From an uncultured Subdoligranulum sp. (GTDB taxonomy: Bacteria; Bacillota; Clostridia; Oscillospirales; Ruminococcaceae): 64,000 bases of DNA. The notes under the pieces are model-generated. The model was not told where the DNA came from. It worked only from the letters and a program-made list of their open reading frames with translations, and searched no databases. The translations under genes were made by a program, and so were the position numbers. The stretch covers positions 1-64,000 of the forward strand of contig CALZZE010000005.1 in NCBI GenBank assembly GCA_945830575.1. The letters are read 5' to 3'. This document shows, in pieces, positions 50,052-58,640 of this stretch (position 1 is the first letter of the stretch; every line of letters begins with the position of its first letter).

Positions 50052-50916
50052 ATGTTTTGCCGCCGTGGTGAAATACGGCAGCTTTACGGTGGCAGCGCAG
50101 CACCTGTACCTGTCCCAGCCCACGGTGAGCGCCCATGTGCGCACGCTGGAGGAGGAGCTGGGCCGCCGCCTGCTCATCCGCACCACCAAGTCGCTGGAGG
50201 TGACGCCCAAGGGCCGGGAGGTGTACGACTGCGCGGTGAAAATGCTGTCGCTGCAAACCCGCATCCGCCGCGCCTGCGCCCCCGACGAGGAGCACATCAT
50301 CCGGCTGGGCGCGTCCACCATTCCGTCGGCGTACATCCTGCCCCAGCTGCTGCCGGAGTTTGGCCGCCGCTGCCCGGATGTGTATTTCACCGTCACCCAG
50401 ACCAACAGTCAGGGCGTGGTGGAAGGGCTGGCGGACGGCATTTTCGACCTTGGCCTGCTGGGCATGAAGGGGGACGACCGGGTCACCTGCATCCCCTTCT
50501 GCGAGGATCGCATGGTGCTCATCGCGCCGGTGAACGAGCGGTTTCTTGCGTTACAGCGGGAAAAAGACCCGCTGCCCACATTGCTGCATGAGCCGATGAT
50601 CTTGCGGGAGAAGGGCAGCGGCAGCCTGAAAACGGCGGACAGATTTCTGGCGGGGCTGGGCATCACCGAGGACAGTCTGACGGTGGCCGCCCGGGTGAAC
50701 GACCAGGAGGCCATCAAGAATCTGGTGCAGAGCGGGCTGGGGGTGTCGCTGGTGTCGGAGCGGGCGGCCCGCAGCGCGGTGGAGGAAAAGCGCCTGCTGC
50801 AATTTGAGCTGCCGGTGGAAAGCCGCCGCCACCTGTATCTGGCCTACCGCCGGGATTACATTTTGCAGCCCCACATCAAGGCGTTCTGCCGCTTTGTGGA
50901 AACCTCCAGCCAATGA
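50032..50916 (+). CDS. LysR-family transcriptional regulator
   Basis: A 294-residue regulator. The N-terminal winged helix (MELKQLECFAAVVKYGSFTVAAQHLYLSQPTVSAHVRTLEEELG) is standard LysR. The effector domain (about 90-290) contains RLGASTIPSAYILPQLLPEF and SGLGVSLVSERA. GGAGG lies six bases before ATG 50032. It is translationally linked to the desulfurase gene, so it may control sulfur, selenium or Mo supply. The effector is unknown. Confidence 0.9.
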   Translation: MELKQLECFAAVVKYGSFTVAAQHLYLSQPTVSAHVRTLEEELGRRLLIRTTKSLEVTPKGREVYDCAVKMLSLQTRIRRACAPDEEHIIRLGASTIPSAYILPQLLPEFGRRCPDVYFTVTQTNSQGVVEGLADGIFDLGLLGMKGDDRVTCIPFCEDRMVLIAPVNERFLALQREKDPLPTLLHEPMILREKGSGSLKTADRFLAGLGITEDSLTVAARVNDQEAIKNLVQSGLGVSLVSERAARSAVEEKRLLQFELPVESRRHLYLAYRRDYILQPHIKAFCRFVETSSQ

Positions 50917-50921
50917 AAAAG

Positions 50922-50947
50922 CCGCCCCGGACGTGCGTCCGGGGCGG
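50922..50947. terminator. GC-rich hairpin after lysR
   Basis: Eleven-base arms CCGCCCCGGAC/GTCCGGGGCGG (50922-50932, 50937-50947) follow the stop. The T-run is on the minus strand only, so plus-strand termination is uncertain. Confidence 0.5.
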
Positions 50948-51002
50948 AGAAGTGGGCCTGTGGATTTGTTGGACAAACTTGAATTTGAAAGGAGCGTTTT
51001 CA

Positions 51003-51362
51003 ATGGCAAGCAAGAAAGTCGAAATGTATGCTAAAAAACGATATGAATTAGATGAAATCAAAAATAAAATCAAAGAAGAATTTGATAAACATAAGTTCTC
51101 CAATGTGGAGTTCAAAGACGAAATTATACGTGAATTGGGAGACACCAAAACACTACTATTAATTTTTGAAAACTGGTTTTTACGAACAGGAAGTTATGCC
51201 AGTTTAGTAATTATGTTATCCGAGTATCAGGGGTATCAGAGTGCAGATATTATTGCCACTGGTGGTAAAGAAGCTTTCTTTTCTTTTGGTGCAGAAGGTG
51301 ACTTTGCAAAGTTTGGAGAAGATGCTTTGAAGAATTTAGGCTTTCAAGGAAAAGTTAGATAA
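51003..51362 (+). CDS. Small AT-rich protein, DUF6054-like
   Basis: A 119-residue protein. AAAGGAG lies nine bases before ATG 51003. The C-terminal part (SYASLVIMLSEYQGYQSADIIATGGKEAFFSFGAEGDFAKFGEDAL) resembles the DUF6054 pattern of a Gly-Gly turn followed by aromatic residues; the N-terminus is lysine-rich and helical. Its base composition is far more AT-rich than its neighbours, which suggests recent gain. The function is unknown. Confidence 0.6.
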   Translation: MASKKVEMYAKKRYELDEIKNKIKEEFDKHKFSNVEFKDEIIRELGDTKTLLLIFENWFLRTGSYASLVIMLSEYQGYQSADIIATGGKEAFFSFGAEGDFAKFGEDALKNLGFQGKVR

Positions 51363-51418
51363 ATTCCAATTTGCAGTTCTGTCTATTTCCATGGTACCAC
51401 ACAACAGGATAAAATACA

Positions 51419-51450
51419 ACAGCCACAGCAGCGCAGACTGCTGTGGCTGT
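51419..51450. terminator. Bidirectional terminator between convergent genes
   Basis: Thirteen-base arms ACAGCCACAGCAG/CTGCTGTGGCTGT (51419-51431 and 51438-51450) lie between the AT-rich gene and ridA. Neither side has a perfect T-run. Confidence 0.7.
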
Positions 51451-51465
51451 TCGGGTCTTTGGGCG

Positions 51466-51846
51466 TTACGCCTTGACGGCGATGCACTCGATCTCCACGA
51501 GGGCGTCCTTGGGCAGGGCGGCCACCTGATAGGCGGCGCGGGCGGGGAACGGCTCGGTGAAGAACTCGGCGTAGACGGCGTTCATGGCGGCGAAATCACC
51601 GATGTTTTTCAGCATGACGGTGGTCTTGACCACATCGTTCATGGACGCGCCGGCGGCGGCCAGAATGTTTTTGATGTTGGTCAGGGACTGGCGGGTCTGG
51701 CTGGCGATGTCCTCGCCGGCAAAGGCGCCGGTGGCGGGGTCGATGGGCAGCTGGCCGGACACAAACAGGGTGCTGCCCGCCTGAATGCCCTGAGAGTAGG
51801 GACCGATGGCGGCGGGGGCGTTGGGGGTGGAAATCGCGTTGTTCAT
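51466..51846 (-). CDS. ridA: RidA enamine/imine deaminase
   Basis: A 126-residue Rid[26 protein letters not shown], and the end [21 protein letters not shown] contain the conserved active-site arginine region (FPARAAYQ) and Glu. RidA hydrolyses 2-aminoacrylate to pyruvate and ammonia. YgeX in this region releases that enamine from diaminopropionate, so a scavenging role fits. It is 19 bases downstream of the dihydropyrimidinase gene. AAGGAG precedes ATG 51846. Confidence 0.93.
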   Translation of the reverse strand: MNNAISTPNAPAAIGPYSQGIQAGSTLFVSGQLPIDPATGAFAGEDIASQTRQSLTNIKNILAAAGASMNDVVKTTVMLKNIGDFAAMNAVYAEFFTEPFPARAAYQVAALPKDALVEIECIAVKA

Positions 51847-51865
51847 GGGAAAAACTCCTTTCTGG

Positions 51866-53227
51866 TTATCGGGCGACATACTGCCCGGCGATGGCGGCGG
51901 TCGGCTCGCCGTTTTCGGCGGCCAGCGTGCCGTTGACAAACACATACTTGGCGCGGCCCACGGCGGCAAACCCCTCAAAGGGGGTGTAGTCCACGGCTTG
52001 ATGCTGGTTTTCGGCGGAAATGCTCCACCGGGCCTCCGGGTCCCACACCACCACATCAGCGTCGGAGCCTTCCGCCAGCGCGCCCTTGCGGGGATACATG
52101 CCGAACAGCTTGGCCGCGTTGGTGCTGAGCAGCTCGCACAGCTGCATGGCGGTCAGATCGCTGCCAAAGCTCGTGAACATCAGCGCGGGACGGTGCTCGA
52201 TGCCCGGCGCGCCGTTGGGAATTTTGGTGAAATCCTCTTTGCCGTAGGCCTTCTGGTCGGCAAAGCGGAAGCTGCAATGGTCGGTGGAGATGGTGTCGAT
52301 CTCGCCGTTCTCCACGGCCCGGCGCAGGGCGGCCACATCGTGGGGGCTGCGCAGCGGCGGGCTCATCACGTACTTGGCGCCCTCAAAGCCGTCCAGATGG
52401 TAGCGGCTCTCGTCCAGCAGCAGGTACTGGGGGCAGGTCTCGGCGTAGACGGTCTGGCCCCGGCGGCGGGCGGTGCGGATGACCTCCAGCCCCAGCGCGG
52501 TGGACAGATGCACCACATGCACCGGTATGCCCGCCATGCGGCCCAGCCAGCACAGCCGGTCGATGGCCTCCGCCTCCACCTCGGCAGGGCGGGTGACGGG
52601 ATGGTTCTCCACGCCGGTGCGGCCCGCGGCCACCGCCTTGCGCTGCAGGGCGTTCACCACATCGCCGTTCTCGCAGTGCACGCCGATGATGCCGTGGAAG
52701 GGCTTGATGGCCTCTAAAATATCCAGCAGCTCATCGTCCCGCACCCGCAGCGCGTCATAGGCAAAGTACGCCTTGAAGGAGGTCACGCCGGCGGCCCGCA
52801 GCGCGCCCAGCTCGGCTTTGGTGCGCTCGTTCCAGTCGGTGATGGCCATGTGGAAGGCGTAGTTGCAGCGGGACACCCCCGCCGCCTTGTTCTGCCACAC
52901 CGCCAGCGCGTCCATCAGGGTGCCGCCCTTATCCTGGGTGGCAAAGTCGCAGATGGTGGTGGTGCCGCCGCACGCCGCGGCCAGCGTGCCGGAGGCAAAA
53001 TCGTCGGCGGTGTCCATCACGCCGTTGTTCAGGTCCAGATGGGTGTGCCCGTCGATGAAGCCGGGGAACACCCAGCAGCCCGAAGCGTCAAAAATTTCGT
53101 CCGTGTCCTCACATTCCAGAAAATCAATGTGGGGCGCGATCTGGACGATCTTGCCCTCGTCCATCAGCAGGTCCGCCCGCTGGGGGCCTGCCGGGGTGAT
53201 GAGGGTGCCGTTTTGTAGGATCGTCAT
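51866..53227 (-). CDS. hyuA: Dihydropyrimidinase/hydantoinase (HyuA-type)
   Basis: A 453-residue amidohydrolase. [11 protein letters not shown] gives the H-x-H pair, [10 protein letters not shown] carries the lysine that is carboxylated to bridge the metals, and [20 protein letters not shown] and ISTDHCSF the remaining ligands. It opens cyclic ureides such as hydantoins. It belongs to the ygeXYW/arcC cluster of anaerobic purine breakdown. AAAGGAGG precedes ATG 53227. It is transcribed with ridA from its own promoter. Confidence 0.93.
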   Translation of the reverse strand: MTILQNGTLITPAGPQRADLLMDEGKIVQIAPHIDFLECEDTDEIFDASGCWVFPGFIDGHTHLDLNNGVMDTADDFASGTLAAACGGTTTICDFATQDKGGTLMDALAVWQNKAAGVSRCNYAFHMAITDWNERTKAELGALRAAGVTSFKAYFAYDALRVRDDELLDILEAIKPFHGIIGVHCENGDVVNALQRKAVAAGRTGVENHPVTRPAEVEAEAIDRLCWLGRMAGIPVHVVHLSTALGLEVIRTARRRGQTVYAETCPQYLLLDESRYHLDGFEGAKYVMSPPLRSPHDVAALRRAVENGEIDTISTDHCSFRFADQKAYGKEDFTKIPNGAPGIEHRPALMFTSFGSDLTAMQLCELLSTNAAKLFGMYPRKGALAEGSDADVVVWDPEARWSISAENQHQAVDYTPFEGFAAVGRAKYVFVNGTLAAENGEPTAAIAGQYVAR

Positions 53228-53251
53228 GGGAGAAAACCTCCTTTGAGGTTC

Positions 53252-53260
53252 ATTATACCA
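53252..53260 (-). promoter_or_regulatory. Extended -10 of hyuA
   Basis: On the minus strand TGGTATAAT (TATAAT at 53257-53252) forms an extended -10 close to hyuA. No convincing -35 is seen. Confidence 0.55.
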
Positions 53261-53276
53261 TAGATTTGAGAATCCG

Positions 53277-53303
53277 AAAAGCAGGGGCGCACACTGTGCG
53301 CCC
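53277..53303 (-). terminator. Terminator of the arcC transcript
   Basis: GGGCGCAC/GTGCGCCC (53285-53292, 53296-53303) followed by Ts on the minus strand separates arcC from the hyuA promoter. Confidence 0.75.
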
Positions 53304-53311
53304 GCAATTTT

Positions 53312-54253
53312 TTACAGATGGATCTGGGTGCCGGTCTCGCCGGCGATGCCCTCGCGGGCCTTCTCCAGAAGCGTGATGAGGGCGGTGCGGCCCGGCTTGC
53401 TCTCGGCAAACTCCAGCGCGGCCTGCACCTTGGGCAGCATGGAACCGGGGGCGAACTCGCCGTCCGCAATGTACTGACGGGCCACGTCGGGGGTCAGCTC
53501 GCTGAGCCACTGCACGTCCGGCTTGCCGAAGTGGATGGCCACCTTCTCCACGGCGGTGAGGATGATGAGGCAGTCGGCGTCCAGCTGGCGGGCCAGGCAG
53601 GAGGCGGCAAAGTCCTTGTCGATGACCGCCGCGGCACCCTTGAGGTGGAAGCCCTCGGTCTTGAACACCGGGATACCGCCGCCGCCGCAGGCAATGACCA
53701 CCAGACCGGCGTCCACCATGTCCTGAATGGACTGAATTTCCACGATGGACTGGGGACGGGGCGAGGCCACCACCCGGCGGTAGCCGCGTCCGGCGTCCTC
53801 CACCACGGAGTAGTCGCGCTCTTTCACCAGCACGTCGGCTTCTTCTTTTGTCATAAACGCGCCGATGGGCTTGGTGGGCTTGGAGAAGGCGGGGTCGTTG
53901 GCGTCCACCTCCACCTGGGTCAGCACGGTGGCGACGCCCTTCTGGATGCCGCGGCTGAGCATCTCCTCCCGCAGCGCGTTCTGCAGGTCGTAGCCGATGT
54001 AGCCCTGGCTCATGGCCACGCAGACGGACAGCGGGCAGGGAATGTATTTTTCCGGGTTGGAGCGGGTCAGCTCGGTCATGGCGTTCTGGATCATGCCCAC
54101 CTGCGGGCCGTTGCCGTGGGCGATGACCACCTCATGGCCCTGTTCAATTAAATCCACGATGGCGCGGGCGGTCTGGCGCACCGCGATCATCTGCTCCGGC
54201 AGATTGTTGCCCAGCGCGTTGCCGCCCAGAGCGATGACGATTCTTTTTCCCAT
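53312..54253 (-). CDS. arcC: Carbamate kinase
   Basis: A 313-residue carbamate kinase that makes ATP from carbamoyl phosphate and ADP. VIALGGNALG, VIAHGNGPQVG, CGGGGIPV and the Lys in VIDKDFAA are family motifs, and the length is normal. It sits downstream of ygeW, whose product would include carbamoyl phosphate, giving the energy-yielding step. GAGGTG lies nine bases before ATG 54253. There is a terminator after it. Confidence 0.95.
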   Translation of the reverse strand: MGKRIVIALGGNALGNNLPEQMIAVRQTARAIVDLIEQGHEVVIAHGNGPQVGMIQNAMTELTRSNPEKYIPCPLSVCVAMSQGYIGYDLQNALREEMLSRGIQKGVATVLTQVEVDANDPAFSKPTKPIGAFMTKEEADVLVKERDYSVVEDAGRGYRRVVASPRPQSIVEIQSIQDMVDAGLVVIACGGGGIPVFKTEGFHLKGAAAVIDKDFAASCLARQLDADCLIILTAVEKVAIHFGKPDVQWLSELTPDVARQYIADGEFAPGSMLPKVQAALEFAESKPGRTALITLLEKAREGIAGETGTQIHL

Positions 54254-54278
54254 AGTAGTTACACCTCAAAATGAACGG

Positions 54279-54311
54279 GGAAAGCCCGCCCTTTTTTCGG
54301 GCGGGCTTTCC
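54279..54311. terminator. Hairpin between ygeW and arcC
   Basis: Thirteen-base arms GGAAAGCCCGCCC/GGGCGGGCTTTCC (54279-54291, 54299-54311) with a T6 loop. There is no T-run on the minus side, so it may attenuate or process the mRNA. Confidence 0.6.
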
Positions 54312-54349
54312 GGTTTTATAAACGGAGACAGGAGTTGAAAATGGCAGAA

Positions 54350-55549
54350 TTATTTGTTGAAGTGACGGGGGGTGCCGCGCTCCTCCAGAGCCTTCAGGGT
54401 CGCCTGAGGATCCTTGCACTTGGCCAGCAGGATCATGGCGGCGATGATGTAGGGCTTGTAGCTGGCCTCCTTGTACAGGGGGTTGCGGTAACGGTCGAAC
54501 ACGCTGGCCTCGACCTCGCCGTCCTTGCAGGAAACATCGTTGATGTCGGCGGGCAGGCAGTGCATGTACAGGGCCTTGCCGTCATGGGTGGTGGCCATCA
54601 GTTCCTCGGTGCAGCACCAGTCCTTGTGCTCGGCGTTCTGGGCCAGCAGCTCCTTCTCCAGAGCCTTGATGCCCTCGGTGTCGCCCTCGCCGTACAGGTT
54701 GGTGCGCTTCTCCATGGCGGCAAAGGGCGCCCAGCTCTTGGGGTAGACCACGTCGGCGTCCTTGAAGGCCTCCGCCATGTTGTTGGTGCGGGTGAAGGAA
54801 CCGCCGGACTCGGCAGCGTTCTTGCGGGCGACCTCCTCGACCTCGGGCATGATCTCATATCCTTCGGGATGGGCCAGCACAACGTCCATGCCGAAGCGGG
54901 TCATCAGGCCGACGATGCCCTGAGGAACGGACAGCGGCTTGCCGTAGCTGGGGGAGTACGCCCAGGTCATGGCGATCTTCTTGCCCTTCAGGTTCTCGAT
55001 GCCGCCGAACTCATGGATGATGTGCAGCATGTCGGCCATGGCCTGGGTGGGATGGTCGATGTCGCACTGCAGGTTGACCAGCGTGGGTTTCTGCTCCAGA
55101 ACGCCGTCCTTGTGGCCCTCGGTCACCGCGTCCACCACGTCATGCATGTACTTGTTGCCCTTGCCGATGTACATGTCGTCACGGATGCCGATGACGTCCG
55201 CCATGAAGGAGATCATGTTGGCAGTCTCGCGGACGGTCTCGCCGTGGGCGATCTGGCTCTTGCCCTCGTCCAGATCCTGCACTTCCAGACCCAGCAGGTT
55301 GCAGGCGGAGGCGAAGGAGAAACGGGTGCGGGTGGAGTTGTCGCGGAACAGGCTGATGCCCAGACCGGACTCGAAGATCTTGGTGGAGATGTTGTTCTCG
55401 CGCATGTAACGCAGGGCGTCCGCCACGGTGAACACGGCCTCCAGCTCGTCAGCGGACTTCTCCCAGGTGAGGAAGAAATCGTTCTCGTACATTTCCTTGA
55501 AGTTCAGGGAGTTCAGCTTGTCGATGTAGCTCTGCAAAGTCTTGTCCAT
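54350..55549 (-). CDS. ygeW: Knotted carbamoyltransferase YgeW
   Basis: A 399-residue carbamoyltransferase. FRDNSTRTRFSFASA is the carbamoyl-phosphate-binding S-T-R-T-R motif, and LVNLQCDIDHPTQAMADMLHI with MHCLPADINDVSC the other active-site pieces; this long form is the YgeW type. It probably works in the reverse direction, releasing carbamoyl phosphate from a ureido acid (2,3-diaminopropionate-derived), but the substrate is not fixed. AAAGGAG precedes ATG 55549. Confidence 0.92.
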   Translation of the reverse strand: MDKTLQSYIDKLNSLNFKEMYENDFFLTWEKSADELEAVFTVADALRYMRENNISTKIFESGLGISLFRDNSTRTRFSFASACNLLGLEVQDLDEGKSQIAHGETVRETANMISFMADVIGIRDDMYIGKGNKYMHDVVDAVTEGHKDGVLEQKPTLVNLQCDIDHPTQAMADMLHIIHEFGGIENLKGKKIAMTWAYSPSYGKPLSVPQGIVGLMTRFGMDVVLAHPEGYEIMPEVEEVARKNAAESGGSFTRTNNMAEAFKDADVVYPKSWAPFAAMEKRTNLYGEGDTEGIKALEKELLAQNAEHKDWCCTEELMATTHDGKALYMHCLPADINDVSCKDGEVEASVFDRYRNPLYKEASYKPYIIAAMILLAKCKDPQATLKALEERGTPRHFNK

Positions 55550-55606
55550 AAGTAGGCTCCTTTATATTTTATTTTTTACTTGTTCGTGGTGGTTGGCGGT
55601 CCGTCC

Positions 55607-55640
55607 GGGGACGGCGCGGGGCCGTCCCCGGGACTGTTCC
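55607..55640. repeat. GC-rich hairpin between ygeY and ygeW
   Basis: A long imperfect stem built from GTCCGGGGACGGC and GGCCGTCCCCGGGAC lies after the ygeY stop. It may attenuate or be a REP-type element; no T-run follows closely on the minus strand. Confidence 0.5.
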
Positions 55641-55671
55641 GCTGTACAGTTAAGGAGAGATGGGAGAAATC

Positions 55672-57054
55672 TCACAGGATGTCGTTGTTGGTCTTGCCGG
55701 CGCGGAACTGGGCCACGTCGTCGGTCTTTTTGCTCTCGTCGTACAGGTTGACGGCGGCCACGTAGACGGCGGCGCAGGTCACCAGATCCTGCTTCCAGGT
55801 GATCTCGTTGGGGGCGTGGGCCTGGCTCTCGGCACCGGGGCCAAAGCCGACGCAGGGGATGCCGTAGCGGCCCTGAATGGCAACGCCGTTGGTGGAGAAG
55901 GTCCACTTGTCGGTCAGCGGGCGGTGACGCAGGTGCATGGCACTCTCGGCGCCGATGCGCTCATCGCCGTACAGCGCCTTGTGGGCGTCCACGAGGGCCT
56001 GCACATGGGCGGCGCTCTCCTTGTTGATCCAGGTGGGGAAGTAGCACTCGGTCTCGTAGACTTCGCCGGTCCAGGACGGACGGTCATACATGTACATGGA
56101 GACCTTCACGTCGTCGCCGTACTTCTTGACGTTGGGCAGGTCGCGGATCTCCTGCAGGCAGGAATCCCAGGTCTCGCCGGCGGTCATGCGGCGGTCGATG
56201 GAGATGGAGCAGCTGTCCGCAACGGCGCAGCGGCTGGGGCTGGTGTAGAAGATCTGGCTGGTGGTGCAGGTGCCGCGTCCCAGGAAGCGGGCGTCCTCGT
56301 AGTGGTCGGGGTTGTACTTGGGATCCAGCATCTTGACCAGACCCTTGATCTCGGTGCCCTCCTCGGCGTCGTTCTCGTTCAGGGCGCGCACGTCCTGGAG
56401 AATGTCGGCCATCTTGTAGATGGCGTTGTCGCCGCGCTCGGGAGCGGAACCGTGGCAGGAAACGCCCTTCACGTCCACGCGGATCTCCATACGGCCGCGG
56501 TGGCCGCGGTAGATGCCGCCGTCGGTCGGCTCGGTGGAGATGACGAACTCCGGCACGATCTTGTCCTTGTTGTAGATGTACTGCCAGCACATGCCGTCGC
56601 AGTCCTCTTCCTGCACGGAGCCGACCACCATGATCTTGTAGCCCTCGGGGATGAGGCCCAGGTCCTTCATGATCTTGGCACCGTAGACGGCGGAGGCCAT
56701 ACCGCCCTCCTGATCGGAGCCGCCGCGGCCGTAGATGATCTCGTCATCCTCGTAGCCCTTGTAGGGGTCGGCGGTCCAGTTGTCGATGTTGCCGACGCCC
56801 ACGGTGTCGATGTGGGAGTCGATGGCGATGATCTTGTCGCCGTCGCCCATCCAGCCGATGACGTTGCCCAGACCGTCCACCTCGACCTTGTCGAAGTTCA
56901 GCTTTTCCATCTCGGCCTTGATGCAGGCGGCCACTTCCTTCTCTTCGCAGCTCTCGCTGGGATGGGAGATCATGGCGCGCAGGAAGGCGGTCATGTCCTT
57001 GCCGTAAGCGGCGGCGGCGGCTTTGATCTGGTCGTAGTTCAGATTGGTATTCAT
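55672..57054 (-). CDS. ygeY: YgeY-type zinc hydrolase of the purine cluster
   Basis: A 460-residue M20-family hydrolase. [31 protein letters not shown] and [13 protein letters not shown] provide the dinuclear zinc residues and the catalytic Glu pair. ATG 57054 is chosen because AAGGAGG lies nine bases before it. It follows ygeX by 28 bases in one transcript. YgeY is part of the known cluster and probably hydrolyses a ureido- or amide-bonded intermediate. Confidence 0.92.
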   Translation of the reverse strand: MNTNLNYDQIKAAAAAYGKDMTAFLRAMISHPSESCEEKEVAACIKAEMEKLNFDKVEVDGLGNVIGWMGDGDKIIAIDSHIDTVGVGNIDNWTADPYKGYEDDEIIYGRGGSDQEGGMASAVYGAKIMKDLGLIPEGYKIMVVGSVQEEDCDGMCWQYIYNKDKIVPEFVISTEPTDGGIYRGHRGRMEIRVDVKGVSCHGSAPERGDNAIYKMADILQDVRALNENDAEEGTEIKGLVKMLDPKYNPDHYEDARFLGRGTCTTSQIFYTSPSRCAVADSCSISIDRRMTAGETWDSCLQEIRDLPNVKKYGDDVKVSMYMYDRPSWTGEVYETECYFPTWINKESAAHVQALVDAHKALYGDERIGAESAMHLRHRPLTDKWTFSTNGVAIQGRYGIPCVGFGPGAESQAHAPNEITWKQDLVTCAAVYVAAVNLYDESKKTDDVAQFRAGKTNNDIL

Positions 57055-57082
57055 TTCCAAATTCCTCCTTATGAATTCTGTG

Positions 57083-58297
57083 TTATTCGGACTGATACGC
57101 GCCGCCCCACACGATCTCGCGGTAGCGGTCGGGGTCGGTGTCGCCCTCGGTGGAGAACATCAGCACGTTGGCGTTCTTGTCCAGCGCCAACGCCTCGCGC
57201 AGCTCCTTGTAGGTGTCGTCCTCCATGATGGTGGACAGCACGCCCATGCCCACAGCGCCGGACTCGCCGCTGATGACGCGGGGATCGCCCTTGACGGGGG
57301 CGGCCAGCATCCGCATCCCCTTGGCGGCCACCCAGTCGGGGCAGCTCAGGAAGGCGAAGGCGTGGTTGCGCAGGATGTCCCAGCCGATGGTGTTGGGCTC
57401 GCCGCAGGCGAGGCCCGCCATGATGGTCTGCAAATCGCCGCCCACGATGCGGGGGTCGCCGTCATTGGCGACTGCGCCCTTGTACAAGCAGTCGGCGGCA
57501 GCGGCCTCCATGATGACGAACTTGGGCGGGTCGTTGGGGAACAGGTTGGTGAAGTAGCCCACCACCGCGCTGGCCAGACTGCCCACGCCCGCCTGCACGA
57601 ACACGTGGGTGGGACGGTTGATGCTCATCTGGCGCAGCTGCTCGGCGGCCTCGCCGGCCATGGAGCCGTAGCCCTGCATGATCCAGGAGGGAATCTCCTC
57701 GTAGCCTTCCCAGGCAGTGTCCTGCACCACCACGCCGTGGGGCGTTTCGGCGGCCTCGGCGGCGGCCATGCGCACGCAGTCGTCGTAGTTGACTTCCTCG
57801 ATGGTGACCTTGGCACCCTCCTTGGCAATGTTGTCAAAGCGGGTCTTGGTGCTGCCCTTGGGCATGTGGACAACGGCCTTCTGGCCTAGCTTGTTGGCGG
57901 CCCAGGCCACGCCGCGGCCATGGTTGCCGTCGGTGGCGGTAAAGAAGGTGGCCTGTCCGAACTCCTCCAGGAATTTCTGGCTGGTCAGGTAGTCGTAGGT
58001 CATCTCGGACACATCGCGGCCCATCTCACCGGCGATGTAGCGGGCCATTGCGAAGGAGCCGCCCAGCACCTTGAAGGCGTTCAGGCCGAAACGATAGCTC
58101 TCATCCTTGACGCATACGCTGCCCAGACCCAGCCGCGCAGCCACGCCATCCAGCTTGGCCAGCGGGGTGACGGAATACTGCGGAAAGCTCTTGTGGAACG
58201 CCTGTGCCTTTTTGACTTCCTCCAGCGCCATCACACAGAGCTGACGGTCGTCACTTTTCGGCATCGTATTCAGTTTCCACTGAATGTTTGGTTGCAT
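57083..58297 (-). CDS. ygeX: Diaminopropionate ammonia-lyase
   Basis: A 404-residue PLP enzyme that cleaves 2,3-diaminopropionate to pyruvate and ammonia via aminoacrylate. The PLP lysine is in [23 protein letters not shown] binds the substrate side, and [10 protein letters not shown] lines the phosphate site. GAGGAGG lies seven bases before ATG 58297. It is the first gene of ygeX-ygeY-ygeW-arcC, and its promoter has the dyad shared with moaA. Confidence 0.94.
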   Translation of the reverse strand: MQPNIQWKLNTMPKSDDRQLCVMALEEVKKAQAFHKSFPQYSVTPLAKLDGVAARLGLGSVCVKDESYRFGLNAFKVLGGSFAMARYIAGEMGRDVSEMTYDYLTSQKFLEEFGQATFFTATDGNHGRGVAWAANKLGQKAVVHMPKGSTKTRFDNIAKEGAKVTIEEVNYDDCVRMAAAEAAETPHGVVVQDTAWEGYEEIPSWIMQGYGSMAGEAAEQLRQMSINRPTHVFVQAGVGSLASAVVGYFTNLFPNDPPKFVIMEAAAADCLYKGAVANDGDPRIVGGDLQTIMAGLACGEPNTIGWDILRNHAFAFLSCPDWVAAKGMRMLAAPVKGDPRVISGESGAVGMGVLSTIMEDDTYKELREALALDKNANVLMFSTEGDTDPDRYREIVWGGAYQSE

Positions 58298-58340
58298 GGG
58301 ATGCCTCCTCACTTTCTTCGTAAAAATCATTTTTAGCCTT

Positions 58341-58394
58341 CCAAACTATTTGTTTGGTGTACCTTTATCATAACACAACCAAAGGGAAAGTCAA
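58341..58394 (-). promoter_or_regulatory. ygeX promoter with CCAAAC-N5-GTTTGG operator
   Basis: On the minus strand TTGACT (58394-58389) and TATGAT (58372-58367) are 16 bases apart. The perfect dyad CCAAAC-TATTT-GTTTGG (58357-58341) begins nine bases after the -10, like the sites at the permease and moaA promoters. Confidence 0.7.
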
Positions 58395-58463
58395 TAGGTA
58401 CTTTGCACAAAAGTCGTACTTTTTTCTTGTGCGGTATTGCCGAAAGCCCAAACAACGCAAACG

Positions 58464-58492
58464 CCCCGGCAGCACAGGGCGTGCTGCCGGGG
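58464..58492 (-). terminator. Hairpin, likely mreB terminator
   Basis: A 12-base perfect stem (CCCCGGCAGCAC and its complement) with a loose T-rich stretch on the minus side, about 150 bases past the mreB stop. Confidence 0.45.
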
Positions 58493-58523
58493 TCAGCTTG
58501 TCGAAAAACCTCAAATTTCGTTT

Positions 58524-58550
58524 GTAGGGGGCGGCGTCCTCGACGCCCCG
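58524..58550. repeat. REP-like palindromic repeat, copy 2
   Basis: GTAGGGGGCGGCGTCCTCGA and CGCCCCG form a GC-rich hairpin; the copy at 44556-44583 differs by one base in 27. Confidence 0.65.
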
Positions 58551-58640
58551 TGGTGTGTTGCCAAACCGAAAACGTCGTAATAACGTAACGTGCCTCGGGC
58601 TGTGCGCCCGTAAGGATGCGGTCGGGTTTTCCCCAAATCC

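Larger units (their letters stand above)
58298..58640. other. Intergenic region between mreB and ygeX
   Basis: No gene is seen in these 343 bases. From right to left it holds the ygeX operator and promoter, a 12-base hairpin CCCCGGCAGCAC/GTGCTGCCGGGG (58464-58492), a REP-like repeat (58524-58550) and about 90 bases of unremarkable sequence next to the mreB stop. Confidence 0.7.
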
